Source of the DNA: JAAUTG01 sp964458705
GTDB lineage: Bacteria; Bacteroidota; Bacteroidia; Chitinophagales; Saprospiraceae
Assembly: GCA_964458705.1 (NCBI GenBank)
Contig: CAYWKD010000011.1
Coordinates: forward strand, 1 to 64,000
Reading direction: 5' to 3'
Length of the DNA stretch: 64,000 bases
The first letter of the stretch is position 1; the number at the start of each line of letters is the position of its first letter. Shown here piece by piece: positions 10,601 to 19,596 of the stretch. The translations under genes were made by a program, and so were the position numbers. A model generated the notes under the pieces. It had not been told where the DNA came from, did no database searches, and worked only from the letters and a program-made list of their open reading frames with translations.

Positions 10601-10709
10601 AGCAACAAAAAATATCCAGATAGACATGAGTAACTATCCAAGTGGCACTTACTGGATTCAGCTACTGAATACAGAGTGGACTTTGATGGAAAAGGTAATA
10701 AAACAATAA
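7641..10709 (+). CDS. Glycine-rich, five-PKD-repeat surface protein with T9SS type A sorting domain
   Basis: Large exported protein of 1022 residues, presumably carried across the outer membrane by the type IX system. It has an N-terminal signal peptide ending near SLAQ (residue 23), a beta-rich region, and a very glycine-rich segment at about 170-360 with repeated GGGG runs. An Ig-like spacer (about 440-535) precedes five PKD-type domains between about 545 and 905. The odd-numbered PKD units carry DFGDG-type cores (WDFGDG, WNFGDG, WGFGDG); the even ones begin with SGCAP or TGCAP and carry EGGEP or PGGQP. The last 75 residues, starting near SLFPNPINETLNI, are a standard type A C-terminal sorting domain. 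Adhesion or matrix building is the usual inference; no enzyme domain is visible. Confidence 0.9.
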   Translation: MNLKFTAIFSIFLLTILTKSLAQDISAIINTYHSVSDIDYCRNVVIASSNDLEIGTDIIIVQIQGANVEARNTSEFGTVTDLGSTGLYEKATIKSINQDSIFLENSLLNTYDLEQQVQIISYPKYENAIVTDVLKAKNWDGITGGILAFQVSNTLTLNAPIDVTGQGFRGGSNPAPQGNCTGGLNNAGRYAYALGDWRGAPKGEGIAVSIGGSEGGRGAIANGGGGGNDHNSGGGGGANITSGGTGGERFTGFLSLACRGNNPGLGGNGIGSQANRVFLGGGGGAGHTNNATANTSNGGNGGGIIIIEANNIVGNNQAIIANGSSANDVNGDGASGGGAGGSIILLSETISGDFIVEAIGGNGGNADNNNNDDCFGPGGGGAGGHLQTNLANLDTNLLGGTSGLTINSSSNCNGGNNNAQDGSTGVSQTISTIPQSDEPVVEPAIINQPVTLDACLNQDIEMVVETKGVGLIFQWQIDRGNGSGFENLVDGINYNGAATNKLTIIDAAPNMSNDQFQLIISTECLGSVVSEPISLNFQGSAPIPNFEYEIQTDGTVIFNNTSELGETFIWDFGDGIMSNMENTAHTYPFEGEYEVKLTVSNDCGVESITKIINIVFAPQAEFNVANTSGCAPLTVEFNNQSTENVTAYEWIFEGGEPATSTAVSPSVVYNQNGLFDVTLIVINEVGTDTLYREDFLNITGKPSAGYIFQTDGLEVAFTNTSVGNNSYTWNFGDGSTNSSEGNPIHTFPTVGVYEVTLTATNDCGENSIIKQVAVGAAPLAVFSVDNNTGCAPVTVQFADKSQGRVDSWQWEFPGGQPETSMEENPTVRYTEAGIYDVILFVTNEVGQDSIKQVGYIQVDVAPLPEFEFEIVEDTVFFKNLSEDADLYGWGFGDGSFSTEENPFHVYQTGGIYYVTLNTYNDFCGAAITIPVNVVISKITQVNATTSVSLFPNPINETLNIDLQTTSNQNSSLRIYSLSGQLITTQKVATKNIQIDMSNYPSGTYWIQLLNTEWTLMEKVIKQ

Positions 10710-10732
10710 ACAAAAAAAATTTGTGAAAAAGA

Positions 10733-11713
10733 CTAAACAGATAAAATATCTGCCATACGAAGCAACTCTTTGTTGAGGTCCTTCCTGCCGTTGATTGCTT
10801 GCTCAAATGGAGTTGCAACCACTTGATCGTTGACGAGTCCGAGTGCTACGTTTTGCGCTCCTTCTATCAATTTTTCGACTGCAGAAAAACCTAAACGACT
10901 TGCCAACATTCTATCCATAGCAGTTGGTGCACCACCACGCTGCAAGTGACCAATCACTGCAACTTTGGAGTCGTAATAATTAAATTGTTCTTGTACTTTT
11001 TGAGCTACTTCTGCGGCTCCACCACTTTGATTGCCTTCTGCCACAATGACTATACTAAACAACTTATTTCTATAAACTCCTTTCTTTAATAAATCACATA
11101 GCGCATCAATTGGTGTATTCGTCTCAGGCACAAGAATGCAGCCTGCTCCACCACCAATGCCAGCACTTAAAGCAATAAAGCCAGCATGTCGCCCCATCAC
11201 TTCTACGAAAAACAAGCGATTATGAGAATCTGCCGTATCGCGAATACGATCCACTGCTTCAATTGCTGTGTTTACAGCCGTATCATAACCAATGGTATAA
11301 TCTGTGCCATAAATATCATTATCAATAGTACCAGGCACGCCAATGAAAGGAATATCATATTCGCCAGAAAAGACCATTGCTCCCGTGTAAGTCCCATCTC
11401 CACCAATAGCAATACACGCATCTATGTCATGGGCTTTCAAAGTATCATAAGCCTTAGCCCGCCCAACAGGATTTTTAAAATCCATGCTGCGAGCGGTTTT
11501 CAAAATTGTACCTCCCCGTTGAATAATATTTCCTACATCTCTCGCTTCAAGTCGCTGTACGTCATTCTCAATCATTCCCTGATATCCTCGGCGAATACCA
11601 TAAACGTGCAGGTCGTAGTGTGAAGCTGTACGAACTACTGCTCTTATTGCAGCGTTCATACCTGGTGCATCACCACCAGAAGTAAAGACAGCAATCCTTC
11701 TAATATCAGCCAT
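10733..11713 (-). CDS. pfkA: ATP-dependent 6-phosphofructokinase
   Basis: Phosphorylates fructose 6-phosphate to fructose 1,6-bisphosphate, the committing step of glycolysis. At 326 residues it is close to the bacterial PfkA length. Motifs: GGDAPGMNAAIR at 13-24 (nucleotide binding), GGDGTYTGA near 103, and GTIDNDIYGTDYTIGYDTA near 130 with the catalytic aspartates. VMGRHAGFIALSAGI and GHLQRGGAPTA follow in the expected order. The glycine in GGDGT points to ATP rather than pyrophosphate as phosphoryl donor. It is convergent with the PKD-protein gene, with only 23 bases between stops and no clear terminator. Confidence 0.96.
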   Translation of the reverse strand: MADIRRIAVFTSGGDAPGMNAAIRAVVRTASHYDLHVYGIRRGYQGMIENDVQRLEARDVGNIIQRGGTILKTARSMDFKNPVGRAKAYDTLKAHDIDACIAIGGDGTYTGAMVFSGEYDIPFIGVPGTIDNDIYGTDYTIGYDTAVNTAIEAVDRIRDTADSHNRLFFVEVMGRHAGFIALSAGIGGGAGCILVPETNTPIDALCDLLKKGVYRNKLFSIVIVAEGNQSGGAAEVAQKVQEQFNYYDSKVAVIGHLQRGGAPTAMDRMLASRLGFSAVEKLIEGAQNVALGLVNDQVVATPFEQAINGRKDLNKELLRMADILSV

Positions 11714-12046
11714 TTATTTTGTTTATAGTTTAGATTGGTTTGTTTATTTAATCTGTTATGTGCAACTGCTATTTTTTCATAAATAACTAAACCGACATAA
11801 AATTGAGTACAAATTTAATAGAAATATCCAATCTCTATGAACCGTGAAATTGGTAAACACTATTTTTAATATCTATACTGCACGGTTATCCTAATTCGTA
11901 GATTAACTCTACATTAATTAACCTCACAAAACACTTGAATCTAAATGAACATCAACAGGATAATTACTAGAGCTAAGTGTTAATTTTCCAAAAAAATTGG
12001 AAGATAGCCTTCCGTTCGAGAACTTAGCGATTCAGAAACAAAGCCT
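11714..12046. other. Divergent intergenic interval between pfkA and the beta-oxidation gene
   Basis: No gene is seen in these 333 bases. They hold a pfkA -7 box candidate (11810-11817) and a small palindrome, TTCCAA-5-TTGGAA, at 11986-12002, about 45 bases before the fad gene. The palindrome is a possible operator, but so short an AT-rich match could be chance. Confidence 0.4.
11810..11817 (-). promoter_or_regulatory. Candidate -7 box for pfkA
   Basis: On the minus strand TAAATTTG fits TAnnTTTG, about 97 bases ahead of the pfkA ATG. There is no TTG at the expected upstream distance. Confidence 0.3.
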
Positions 12047-14149
12047 ATGATTAAATATAAAAAAGATACCGACAATGTTGCTACACTTATATTGGATATG
12101 AAGGATCGTTCAGTCAATATGATTAATCACGAAATTGTGGACGCTTTTGTACCTGTCATTCGATTTCTGAAGAAAGAACGTAGCCGAAATGCGCTCCGCG
12201 GCGTTATCATTACTTCTGCCAAACGCAATTTCCTAGAGGATGGTGATTGGGAATATTTATATGAAGCTGATAATCCAAAAGAGATATATGATTTCACCAA
12301 TAAGCTAAAGAACCTTTTCCGAGATATTGAATATCCGGGTGCACCAGTAGTTGCAGCTATCAATGGTACTGCATTAGGGGCTGGCTTTGAGATTGCACTA
12401 GCTTGTCATCATCGCATTGTACTGGATCAACCTAAAATCAGAATTGGACTTCCAGAAGTCAATATGGGCTTGATACCTGGAGGAGGTGGAATCAATCGTT
12501 TAATGTGGATGATGGGTATAGAAAAAACATTTAACCTGCTTTCAAAAGGACGTATTTATACACCGAAAGAAGCCCTGAAAGCTGGTATTGTAGATGATTT
12601 GGCAAGTACACATCGAGAATTAATGGATAAAGCTAAGCAGTGGGTACTCGAATCCAAAACGCGCATTCGTCCTTGGGACGAAAAAAATACAACTCCCCCT
12701 GAGACAGCATCTATCAACGAAGTGCAAGCCACTATTCAAAGGCTGAATATTCAGTTAGTAAAGAATAAGCAAATGCACTTCCCCGCTCAACATGCTATTC
12801 TAAATATTTTAGCTGAAAGTTATTCTCTCGACTTTGGTACAGCATCTTCCATCGAAAGCCGATATTATACAGAATTGGTTTGTAGCGAAACTGCCAAAAA
12901 TATGATTAAAGCCTTTGGATTCGATAGAAAAGCTATTGACAGTGGTTTGAGTCGCCCTAAAGGATTTGGGAAATTTCGTCCCAAAAAAGTAGGGGTCATT
13001 GGTGCTGGTTTAATGGGCTCAGGTATTGCCACGATCTGTGCTGTGAATGGAATGGAAGTTGTGTTGAAGGATGTCTCCAAAGTTATAGCAGAGCAAGGAA
13101 AGCGGCTGGTGAAAAATAATGTCAGTGAGATGCTAGCCAATAATGAAATAGTAATAGAAGAACAAACCAATATTTTTGATCGCATACAAACCACCGAGAC
13201 TACTGCCGACTTTGAAGATTGCGACTTAGTGATTGAAGCGGTTTTTGAAAATGCTCAAGTCAAGCAAAAAGTAACACAAGAAGCGGAGCAACATCTCGAC
13301 GAGTATGCCTTCATTGGTAGTAATACACTATCTATTCCTATCTCAACTTTAGCAACTGCTTCTTCCAGACCTAGCAATTATATTGGGTTGCACTTTTTTC
13401 ACCCCGCTCAATCTGTCCCGCTCATTGAGATCGTGAAGGGCGATAAAACATCCGATGAAACTGTTGCAAGGGCTTTTGATTTTGCCAAAGCCATCAATAA
13501 AGTACCTATTGTTGTAAAGGATGACTGGGGTTTTTATGTAGCAAGGGTTCAAAATATTTTTATATTGGAATCTATCACGATGCTCTCAGAAGGACTTGCA
13601 CCTGCTCTAATTGAGAACTTAGGCTTACAAGCTGGAATGCCCAAAAGTGGATTGGCTTTTGCTGATGATTTGGGACTGCCGATGATAATGCGCTACGAAC
13701 AACTTGCTGCGGAGCATTACGGCAATAAATATGTACAGCACCCTGCGGTAAATATCATTAAAGAAATGGTCAAAGAACTAGATCGTAGTGGAAAAAGCAG
13801 TCATAAAGGTTTTTATGAATATGATAAAAATGGAGGTCGTCGTATTTGGAGAAAGCTAGCGGAGTATTTTCCAACTACTCAAAAGCATTACGACAAAAAT
13901 AAGCTAATGGAGCGACTTCTTTTTGTCCAAGTCATTGAAGCTGGTTGGTGCTTACAAGAAAAAGTTATACAAAACATACCTGCTGCTAACTTAGGCAGTA
14001 TTTACGGGTGGGGATTCCCCGCTCACAAAGGTGGCATCATTCAGTATGTATTAGACTATGGCAAAGAAGCTTTTATGGAGCGCTGTAAAGCATTTGAAGC
14101 TAAACATGGACAAAGGTTTCAAGTACCTAAGGCATTAAAAAAGATATAG
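12047..14149 (+). CDS. Bifunctional enoyl-CoA hydratase / 3-hydroxyacyl-CoA dehydrogenase
   Basis: Multifunctional beta-oxidation alpha subunit of the FadB/FadJ type, 700 residues. The N-terminal crotonase domain has GTALGAGFEIALAC near 107-120 and IGLPEVNMGLIPGGGG near 133-148, giving both catalytic glutamates (E115 and E137). A linker leads to the NAD-binding Rossmann motif GAGLMGSGIA at 319-328. The dehydrogenase part has SNTLSIPIS and LHFFHPAQSVPLIEIV, the latter with the catalytic histidine. The C-terminal half holds the duplicated 3-hydroxyacyl-CoA dehydrogenase domain. No partner thiolase (fadA/fadI) is adjacent, so the complex partner is encoded elsewhere. Assignment to FadB versus FadJ is not attempted. 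Confidence 0.94.
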   Translation: MIKYKKDTDNVATLILDMKDRSVNMINHEIVDAFVPVIRFLKKERSRNALRGVIITSAKRNFLEDGDWEYLYEADNPKEIYDFTNKLKNLFRDIEYPGAPVVAAINGTALGAGFEIALACHHRIVLDQPKIRIGLPEVNMGLIPGGGGINRLMWMMGIEKTFNLLSKGRIYTPKEALKAGIVDDLASTHRELMDKAKQWVLESKTRIRPWDEKNTTPPETASINEVQATIQRLNIQLVKNKQMHFPAQHAILNILAESYSLDFGTASSIESRYYTELVCSETAKNMIKAFGFDRKAIDSGLSRPKGFGKFRPKKVGVIGAGLMGSGIATICAVNGMEVVLKDVSKVIAEQGKRLVKNNVSEMLANNEIVIEEQTNIFDRIQTTETTADFEDCDLVIEAVFENAQVKQKVTQEAEQHLDEYAFIGSNTLSIPISTLATASSRPSNYIGLHFFHPAQSVPLIEIVKGDKTSDETVARAFDFAKAINKVPIVVKDDWGFYVARVQNIFILESITMLSEGLAPALIENLGLQAGMPKSGLAFADDLGLPMIMRYEQLAAEHYGNKYVQHPAVNIIKEMVKELDRSGKSSHKGFYEYDKNGGRRIWRKLAEYFPTTQKHYDKNKLMERLLFVQVIEAGWCLQEKVIQNIPAANLGSIYGWGFPAHKGGIIQYVLDYGKEAFMERCKAFEAKHGQRFQVPKALKKI

Positions 14150-14197
14150 CTTGAGCTATTGTGTGAGCGCATTGCAGAAGTATTTTCAAAAATATGA

Positions 14198-14944
14198 TTA
14201 GTACACTTGAATCTGCTCTAGCTCAATATTAGAGAGTTCTTCCAATTTATTAGCTTCATACATTTTAGGCAATTCAGTAAGTGGTGTTCCGATAGGTGCT
14301 TTAAAGTTGATGTAATCTTGAAAGCGAATACCCTTTACCTCATTTACATTAGAGACACTTCTAAATCGCACTCCTCCCCCATCAGTTTCATAGCTGTAAG
14401 CAATATAATCCATAGTACCTTTTTCTGCGTGAAACCAATAGTAGAATACATCGTCAAAGTCTTCGCCACCCTCTTCTTCCGAAAAAGTTACCTTCACAGC
14501 ATGGTAGGTTTGCCCTTTTATATCAATCTTACCTTTGTACTCTTTTTGTACAGCAATATCATTTAGTCGATAAGGAAGCAGTGCAAAATAATGTACAGAA
14601 TTGACCGAATTAGCATATTTATTCGCAGTAGTATCAGGTAGTTGTATAGCTTTATCATTCACATAGCGAACTAAGCCGTCATTTGTTAAAACATCCTTGA
14701 TGTGCTGCCCATCTTTTTCAAAAGAACGATGATATTCATAGCGTCCATCTTCATTCTGATTCAAGTAGTAGGACTTATCTCTAAATGTATAATTTACCTC
14801 TAGGTTAGCGTAGCGGCTTTTTCCACCATGCACTTCAATTGCTTGATTAACAATTGACTGTGCTTCATTCTTGATCGAAGAATTAGTCTCTGAACAGGCT
14901 TGTAAAAACCAAAATGCCATAAACAAGTAAATAATTGATCGCAC
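14198..14944 (-). CDS. Lipoprotein, DUF6503-like
   Basis: Predicted lipoprotein of 248 residues. The signal peptide is about 1-16, with lipobox LQAC and lipidated C17. The mature part has alternating beta-strand pattern and the stretch AIEVHGGKSRYANLEVNYTF, then TYHAVKVTF and DYIAYSYETDGGGVRFR, which resembles a Bacteroidota-specific lipoprotein family I recall as DUF6503. Its function is unknown; the fold may be a LolA/LppX-like lipid-binding half-barrel, but that is inference. It is convergent with the beta-oxidation gene. A minus-strand interval of 154 bases separates it from glyS upstream. Confidence 0.78.
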   Translation of the reverse strand: MRSIIYLFMAFWFLQACSETNSSIKNEAQSIVNQAIEVHGGKSRYANLEVNYTFRDKSYYLNQNEDGRYEYHRSFEKDGQHIKDVLTNDGLVRYVNDKAIQLPDTTANKYANSVNSVHYFALLPYRLNDIAVQKEYKGKIDIKGQTYHAVKVTFSEEEGGEDFDDVFYYWFHAEKGTMDYIAYSYETDGGGVRFRSVSNVNEVKGIRFQDYINFKAPIGTPLTELPKMYEANKLEELSNIELEQIQVY

Positions 14945-15098
14945 GTTAACTATTTTATAATGAGTAACAGCAAGTCAAGCAGCTCGGTTGTGTCTGTAAA
15001 TGGACAAGAATCTGAGTTTTTCATAACTAAAGACTTTTCGAGCCTTTGAAAGTAATAGCTGAAGCTCTAGGTCTAGTCAGATGTCAGATTTGAAACAA

Positions 15099-16652
15099 CT
15101 ATCCCTTCAGGAGCGTCTTCATATCCACTCTTTCACTCACGATAGCCTCTACTTTATCAATTGGCACACGTTCCTGCTTCAAACTATCACGTTCCCGAAT
15201 GGTAACGCTGTTGTCGTCCAATGTATCAAAATCAATTGTTACACAATAGGGCGTACCAATAGCATCCTGACGGCGATAGCGACGCCCGATAGCATCCTTT
15301 TCGTCGTATTGCGTATTGAAAGCAAACTTTAGGTTATCAAATATTGCCCTTGCTTTGCTCGTAAGTTCTTCTTTATTTTTCAGCAATGGGAGCACGGCAC
15401 ATTTTACGGGCGCAAGCGCAGGATGCAATTTAAGAACGGTACGCTCGGAGTCATTGCCATCTGCGTCTGGTACTACTTCCTCTATTAAAGCATGAGACAT
15501 GGTAGCTAAAAACATTCGATCGCAACCGATAGAGGTTTCTACTACATAAGGCACATAGCGCTCATTGCGCTCAGGATCAAAGTATTGCAATTTCTTGCCA
15601 GAGTATTTTTGATGTTCTGTCAAGTCAAAGTCTGTGCGAGAGTGAATACCTTCCAACTCACGAAAACCAAAGGGAAATTCAAACTCAATATCCGCAGCAG
15701 CATTAGCATAATGCGCCAAATTTTCATGGTTGTGAAAACGCAGTTTCTCAGTAGGATGTCCGATTGCTTTATGCCAATTTAGGCGGGTCGCCTTCCAATG
15801 ATTGTACCATTCCATTTCTGTTCCTGGCGGAACAAAGAACTGCATTTCCATTTGCTCAAACTCACGCATTCTAAAAATGAATTGACGAGCCACAATTTCA
15901 TTTCTAAATGCTTTTCCAATCTGAGCAATACCGAAAGGAATTTTCTGACGAGTTGTTTTCTGCACGTTCAAAAAATTGACAAATATGCCCTGTGCAGTTT
16001 CCGGACGTAAATACAACTTGCCTTCCTCCCCAGCGATATTTCCAAGTTGGGTGTTAAACATCAAATTAAACTGACGGGGATCTGTCCAATTAGCACTGCC
16101 TGTATCTGGGTCTTTGATTTCTAAGTCTTCAATGAGTTGTTTCATACCCTCCAAATTACCATCTTCCATCACTTTGACTAGGCGGCTCATAGCTTCATCA
16201 ATTCTAGCTTGACGATCTATAATGCGCTTGTTGGTCGTTCTGAATTGTTCCTCATCAAAGTCATCCCCAAATTTCTTATGCGCTTTCGCTACATCTTTCT
16301 GAATTTTTTCTTCAATCTTTTCGCAATAGTCTTCCACCAAGTGATCTACTCGGTAACGACGCTTGCTGTCTTTGTTATCAATTAAAGGATCGTTAAAGGC
16401 ATCTACATGACCAGAAGCTTTCCAAGTTGTTGGGTGCATAAAAATAGAAGCATCAATGCCTACAATATTTTCGTGCATTTGTACCATGGACTTCCACCAG
16501 TATTCTTTGATGTTATTCTTTAGTAAAGAGCCGTAAGGTCCGTAATCATAGACGGCCGCTAAACCATCGTATATTTCGCTAGACTGATAAACAAAGCCGT
16601 ATTCTTTACAGTGCGATACTAATTTCTTGAATGTTTCTGCTTGTTGAGACAT
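15099..16652 (-). CDS. glyS: Glycyl-tRNA synthetase (single-chain, alpha2 type)
   Basis: Charges tRNA-Gly with glycine. This is the eukaryote/archaea-like homodimeric class II enzyme (GlyQS), not the alpha2beta2 bacterial form. The 517 residues include the N-terminal VYDYGPYGSLLKNNIKEYWW, class II motif 2 around GKAFRNEIVARQFIFRMREFEQ-type residues near 250, and motif 3 with IGCDRMFLA near 390. The C-terminal anticodon-binding domain begins near LAPVKCAVLPL. The start MSQQAETFKKLVSHCKEYGFVY matches family N-termini. No T-box is visible upstream. The 5' interval contains a 9-base inverted repeat (16667-16675 and 16710-16718) of unknown meaning. Confidence 0.96.
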   Translation of the reverse strand: MSQQAETFKKLVSHCKEYGFVYQSSEIYDGLAAVYDYGPYGSLLKNNIKEYWWKSMVQMHENIVGIDASIFMHPTTWKASGHVDAFNDPLIDNKDSKRRYRVDHLVEDYCEKIEEKIQKDVAKAHKKFGDDFDEEQFRTTNKRIIDRQARIDEAMSRLVKVMEDGNLEGMKQLIEDLEIKDPDTGSANWTDPRQFNLMFNTQLGNIAGEEGKLYLRPETAQGIFVNFLNVQKTTRQKIPFGIAQIGKAFRNEIVARQFIFRMREFEQMEMQFFVPPGTEMEWYNHWKATRLNWHKAIGHPTEKLRFHNHENLAHYANAAADIEFEFPFGFRELEGIHSRTDFDLTEHQKYSGKKLQYFDPERNERYVPYVVETSIGCDRMFLATMSHALIEEVVPDADGNDSERTVLKLHPALAPVKCAVLPLLKNKEELTSKARAIFDNLKFAFNTQYDEKDAIGRRYRRQDAIGTPYCVTIDFDTLDDNSVTIRERDSLKQERVPIDKVEAIVSERVDMKTLLKG

Positions 16653-16796
16653 ATTCTGTGTTGTAAATGTTAGATATTAGATGGTAATCACCAAATTGAG
16701 ATTATTTGCATCTAACATCAAGATAATTTTGGGCGTGAAAATATCAATGTTCTGCTTTACGCACAAGTAGAGATATTTGAAGTATCAACTATTTTA

Positions 16797-17417
16797 TTAG
16801 TCCTGTCCATATTTAACCATTTTATCATCTATGGATGGAGCGAGAGTATATAACAAATTAAAATCCTCCTCCATTCTAGTGCGATCAGCAGGAAAGCGAT
16901 ACATATATAATTGTACACCCGTTTCTGACACCCAAACCAGCCAACCACTGACATCGCTAAATGCAGCAACCTGCCCAAGTCCATCCACTTTTCTAAAAGG
17001 TGGTACACTTGCTCCATATTGTTTCAACATTCCTACTCTAATCAAATCTTGAACATATTGCATATTCGCAGGATTCTTACGATAACCAATCACAAAGGCT
17101 TCTTCTGCAGACTTTGGACGACACTCACAGCCACTTGCATGAGCATCCGGAGAAGTGCGGCTTACCATTGCTATTTCTCCTCTGTTGAATCCTGGAATAT
17201 TTTTCTTTAACCAATCCTTAGAAATTAACTGGCAGGCTTCTTTTATTTGACCTACGGTTACATCTCTGTCTTTTGTAGTAGGCTCTTCTACTTCAATAAT
17301 TGGCTCAGATAATTCTTTTGATATTTCTGCTTTTTTTGTTGAGTTATTTGCAGTTGTTCCTTCATTCTGACAACTCAACATCACAAACAGCATAATTAAG
17401 CAGCTAAATAAACGCAT
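16797..17417 (-). CDS. Lipoprotein of unknown function
   Basis: Not recognised. A 206-residue predicted lipoprotein with signal peptide about 1-15, lipobox MLSC and lipidated C16, followed by a low-complexity acidic linker. The folded part (about 55-206) includes CQLISKDWLKKNIPGF, which resembles a pattern used in several Bacteroidota lipoproteins that monitor or bind small ligands, but I cannot name the family. Two further cysteines occur in SGCECRP. It lies upstream of glyS on the same strand with 144 bases between. Confidence 0.72.
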   Translation of the reverse strand: MRLFSCLIMLFVMLSCQNEGTTANNSTKKAEISKELSEPIIEVEEPTTKDRDVTVGQIKEACQLISKDWLKKNIPGFNRGEIAMVSRTSPDAHASGCECRPKSAEEAFVIGYRKNPANMQYVQDLIRVGMLKQYGASVPPFRKVDGLGQVAAFSDVSGWLVWVSETGVQLYMYRFPADRTRMEEDFNLLYTLAPSIDDKMVKYGQD

Positions 17418-17434
17418 AATTCCTTCCTTTTTAG

Positions 17435-17442
17435 CAAAAGTA
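17435..17442 (-). promoter_or_regulatory. Candidate -7 box for the 16797-17417 lipoprotein
   Basis: On the minus strand TACTTTTG fits TAnnTTTG just upstream of the ATG at 17417. It would give a very short leader of about 10 bases. No -33 TTG is visible. Confidence 0.28.
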
Positions 17443-17685
17443 TTGATTTAATTGAAAATGCCCATTAATGAATTGTAAATACTCCCTTATCTTAACACAG
17501 AAGATAACTATCTATCACTTCCATTAGCTCAATGATACTTATCCAATCACTTACATTAGGCTTTACAACTGGTTCGCTTTCCCACACAAAACTTCTAAAA
17601 TCTTTAATTTCGATTTGTAAGAGGTGGTGTTAAAAACTCTATTCAAAAATAGACGTTTCGTTAGCTCATATACGCAATTATACAG

Positions 17686-19293
17686 ATGGCAAATCAATCA
17701 GATGTACTCATTATTGGTGCTGGTGCAGCGGGCTTAACAACTGCAATTAAAATAGCAACTGCCAGACCAGACCTAAAAGTAACAGTATTAACTAAAGTTA
17801 ACGAAGAAGAGACTAATACAAGCTATGCTCAAGGAGGTGTAGCTGCTGTTTGGAATGATGAAGCAGACTCATTTGAGAAACATATTGAAGACACTCTTGA
17901 TGCTGGTGCAGGACTTTGCGATAAGAAAATCGTAGAAATTGTCGTTCAGGAGGGTCCGAAACGCGTAAGAGAAATCATCGGCTGGGGAACGCGTTTTGAC
18001 AAGCTAAATAATGATGCAACTTATGATTTAGGCAAAGAAGGCGGGCATTCTGAAAATCGCATCTTGCATTACAAAGATATCACAGGATGGGAAATACAAC
18101 GTGCCCTGCTTGCAAGAGCAAAGCAAATTGATAATTTACATCTCATTGAGCATTATTTTGCATTGGATATTATCACACAGCATCATTTAGGGCATAGTGT
18201 AACTCGCCTAACGCCTAATATCCAATGCTATGGAGCATATGCTTTGAATAAAAAGACCAGTAAAATTGAGACTTTTCTTGCTCGGGTAACAGTTATGGCT
18301 TCTGGCGGAGCTGGGCAAGTTTACCGAAATACAACTAATCCAATTATTGCTTCTGGTGATGGAGTTGCAATGGTCTATCGAGCAAAAGGACATATTGAAA
18401 ATATGGAATTTGTACAATTTCATCCAACTGCACTTTTTAATCCTGTGGGTGAAAATCCAGTATTTTTGGTTTCTGAGGCAGTGCGTGGCTTTGGTGGCAT
18501 ATTAAAATCAAAAGAGGAAAAAGAGTTTATGTACCAATATGATGAACGAGGTTCACTTGCTCCTCGTGATATTGTCGCAAGAGCAATTGACAATGAAATG
18601 AAAATGCGAGGAGATGAGTGCATGTATTTGGATTGCAGACACTTAGATAAAGAAGACTTTATTCAACATTTTCCCAATATTTACAAAAAATGCCTAAGTA
18701 TTGGCATTGATCCCATGCTAAATATGATTCCTGTTGTGCCAGCTTGTCACTATTTCTGTGGAGGTATTCGAGTCGATGAATATGGCAGAAGCTCTATCGA
18801 ACGCCTGTATGCCTGCGGTGAATGCACTTGCACAGGATTACATGGAGCTAATCGCTTAGCTTCCAATTCACTATTGGAGGCATTGGTATTTGGACACCGA
18901 ATTCATGAGATGATCGCAAAAGAAATTGATACTTATACCTTCCAAAAGGATATTCCAGACTGGATGGTAAGAAGTACAACTGAACCTAGAGAACGCGTAC
19001 TACTAACACAGAGTATGAAGGAAATCAAGGAAATTATGAGCAGCTACGTTGGCATTGTACGCTCCAATGTGCGTCTAAAAAGAGCATTAGATCGTCTGCA
19101 TTTATTATATATAGAAACAGAACATATTTATAATTCTGCTCCCCTTTCCCCGCAACTCTGCGAACTAAGGAATTTGATCACTATTAGCTATCTCATTTCT
19201 CGTTCCGCCTCTATGCGTCGAGAGAGTAGAGGGTTACATTACACAACAGATCATCCAAAACGTAAGGACTTTATTGAATATTCTATTTTGTAG
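17686..19293 (+). CDS. nadB: L-aspartate oxidase
   Basis: FAD enzyme that oxidises L-aspartate to iminoaspartate, the first step of de novo NAD synthesis, acting with quinolinate synthase NadA. The N-terminal FAD-binding motif is GAGAAGLTTAIK near residues 10-21. SYAQGGVAAVW near 45 and the substrate-site region HSENRILHYKDITGWEIQRALL follow. GANRLASNSLLEALVFG near 385 is the typical C-terminal FAD contact of NadB/SdhA flavoproteins. ACHYFCGGIRVDEYGRSS supports NadB over succinate dehydrogenase. The 535 residues fit. Neither nadA nor nadC is adjacent. Confidence 0.95.
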   Translation: MANQSDVLIIGAGAAGLTTAIKIATARPDLKVTVLTKVNEEETNTSYAQGGVAAVWNDEADSFEKHIEDTLDAGAGLCDKKIVEIVVQEGPKRVREIIGWGTRFDKLNNDATYDLGKEGGHSENRILHYKDITGWEIQRALLARAKQIDNLHLIEHYFALDIITQHHLGHSVTRLTPNIQCYGAYALNKKTSKIETFLARVTVMASGGAGQVYRNTTNPIIASGDGVAMVYRAKGHIENMEFVQFHPTALFNPVGENPVFLVSEAVRGFGGILKSKEEKEFMYQYDERGSLAPRDIVARAIDNEMKMRGDECMYLDCRHLDKEDFIQHFPNIYKKCLSIGIDPMLNMIPVVPACHYFCGGIRVDEYGRSSIERLYACGECTCTGLHGANRLASNSLLEALVFGHRIHEMIAKEIDTYTFQKDIPDWMVRSTTEPRERVLLTQSMKEIKEIMSSYVGIVRSNVRLKRALDRLHLLYIETEHIYNSAPLSPQLCELRNLITISYLISRSASMRRESRGLHYTTDHPKRKDFIEYSIL

Positions 19294-19314
19294 TATTTTC
19301 TTGTTACTAAGATA

Positions 19315-19355
19315 GTGGGCTGAAAGAAATACAGAATATTGCTCTTTCAGTCCAC
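19315..19355. terminator. Bidirectional hairpin between nadB and the 74-residue gene
   Basis: Arms GTGGGCTGAAAG (19315-19326) and CTTTCAGTCCAC (19344-19355) pair over 12 bases with one G-U, around a 17-base loop. The hairpin lies between convergent stops at 19293 and 19372. Confidence 0.6.
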
Positions 19356-19371
19356 ACAGTAAAGTGAGCGA

Positions 19372-19596
19372 CTAAAAACCGCTCTGTCCATCTGGCACAA
19401 TATCATTATCATCATACAATGGCTTTGGTGCAGTTATCTTTTTGTTAGGCTTTTTATATTTATTGGTAGAGCAGTTTTTGCCACAACTACCATAAGTAAA
19501 ATTCAAAAATAGCAAGCCGAATAAAAAAAGAAACCATCCTTCAGTGATGGAAAAGTAAGCCATTACAGCGAGCGGTATAACAAAACATAATTTCAT
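19372..19596 (-). CDS. Small membrane protein, 74 residues
   Basis: Not recognised. It has a hydrophobic N-terminal half (about residues 3-34, possibly one long or two short membrane segments), then a GSCGKNC cysteine pair and a basic, lysine-rich linear tail ending in DDNDIVPDGQSGF. The start at 19596 gives a sensible membrane-anchored product. It is convergent with nadB and separated by a hairpin terminator. Confidence is moderate because of its length. Confidence 0.55.
   Translation of the reverse strand: MKLCFVIPLAVMAYFSITEGWFLFLFGLLFLNFTYGSCGKNCSTNKYKKPNKKITAPKPLYDDNDIVPDGQSGF

Noticed and set aside
10738..10752. Palindrome CAGATA-AAA-TATCTG near the pfkA stop
   Set aside because: It lies in the pfkA coding end and has short AT-rich arms; a coincidence is likely.
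16653..16796. T-box-like leader upstream of glyS
   Set aside because: The T-box consensus and specifier structures are absent; only a 9-base inverted repeat is present, and T-boxes are not expected in this phylum.
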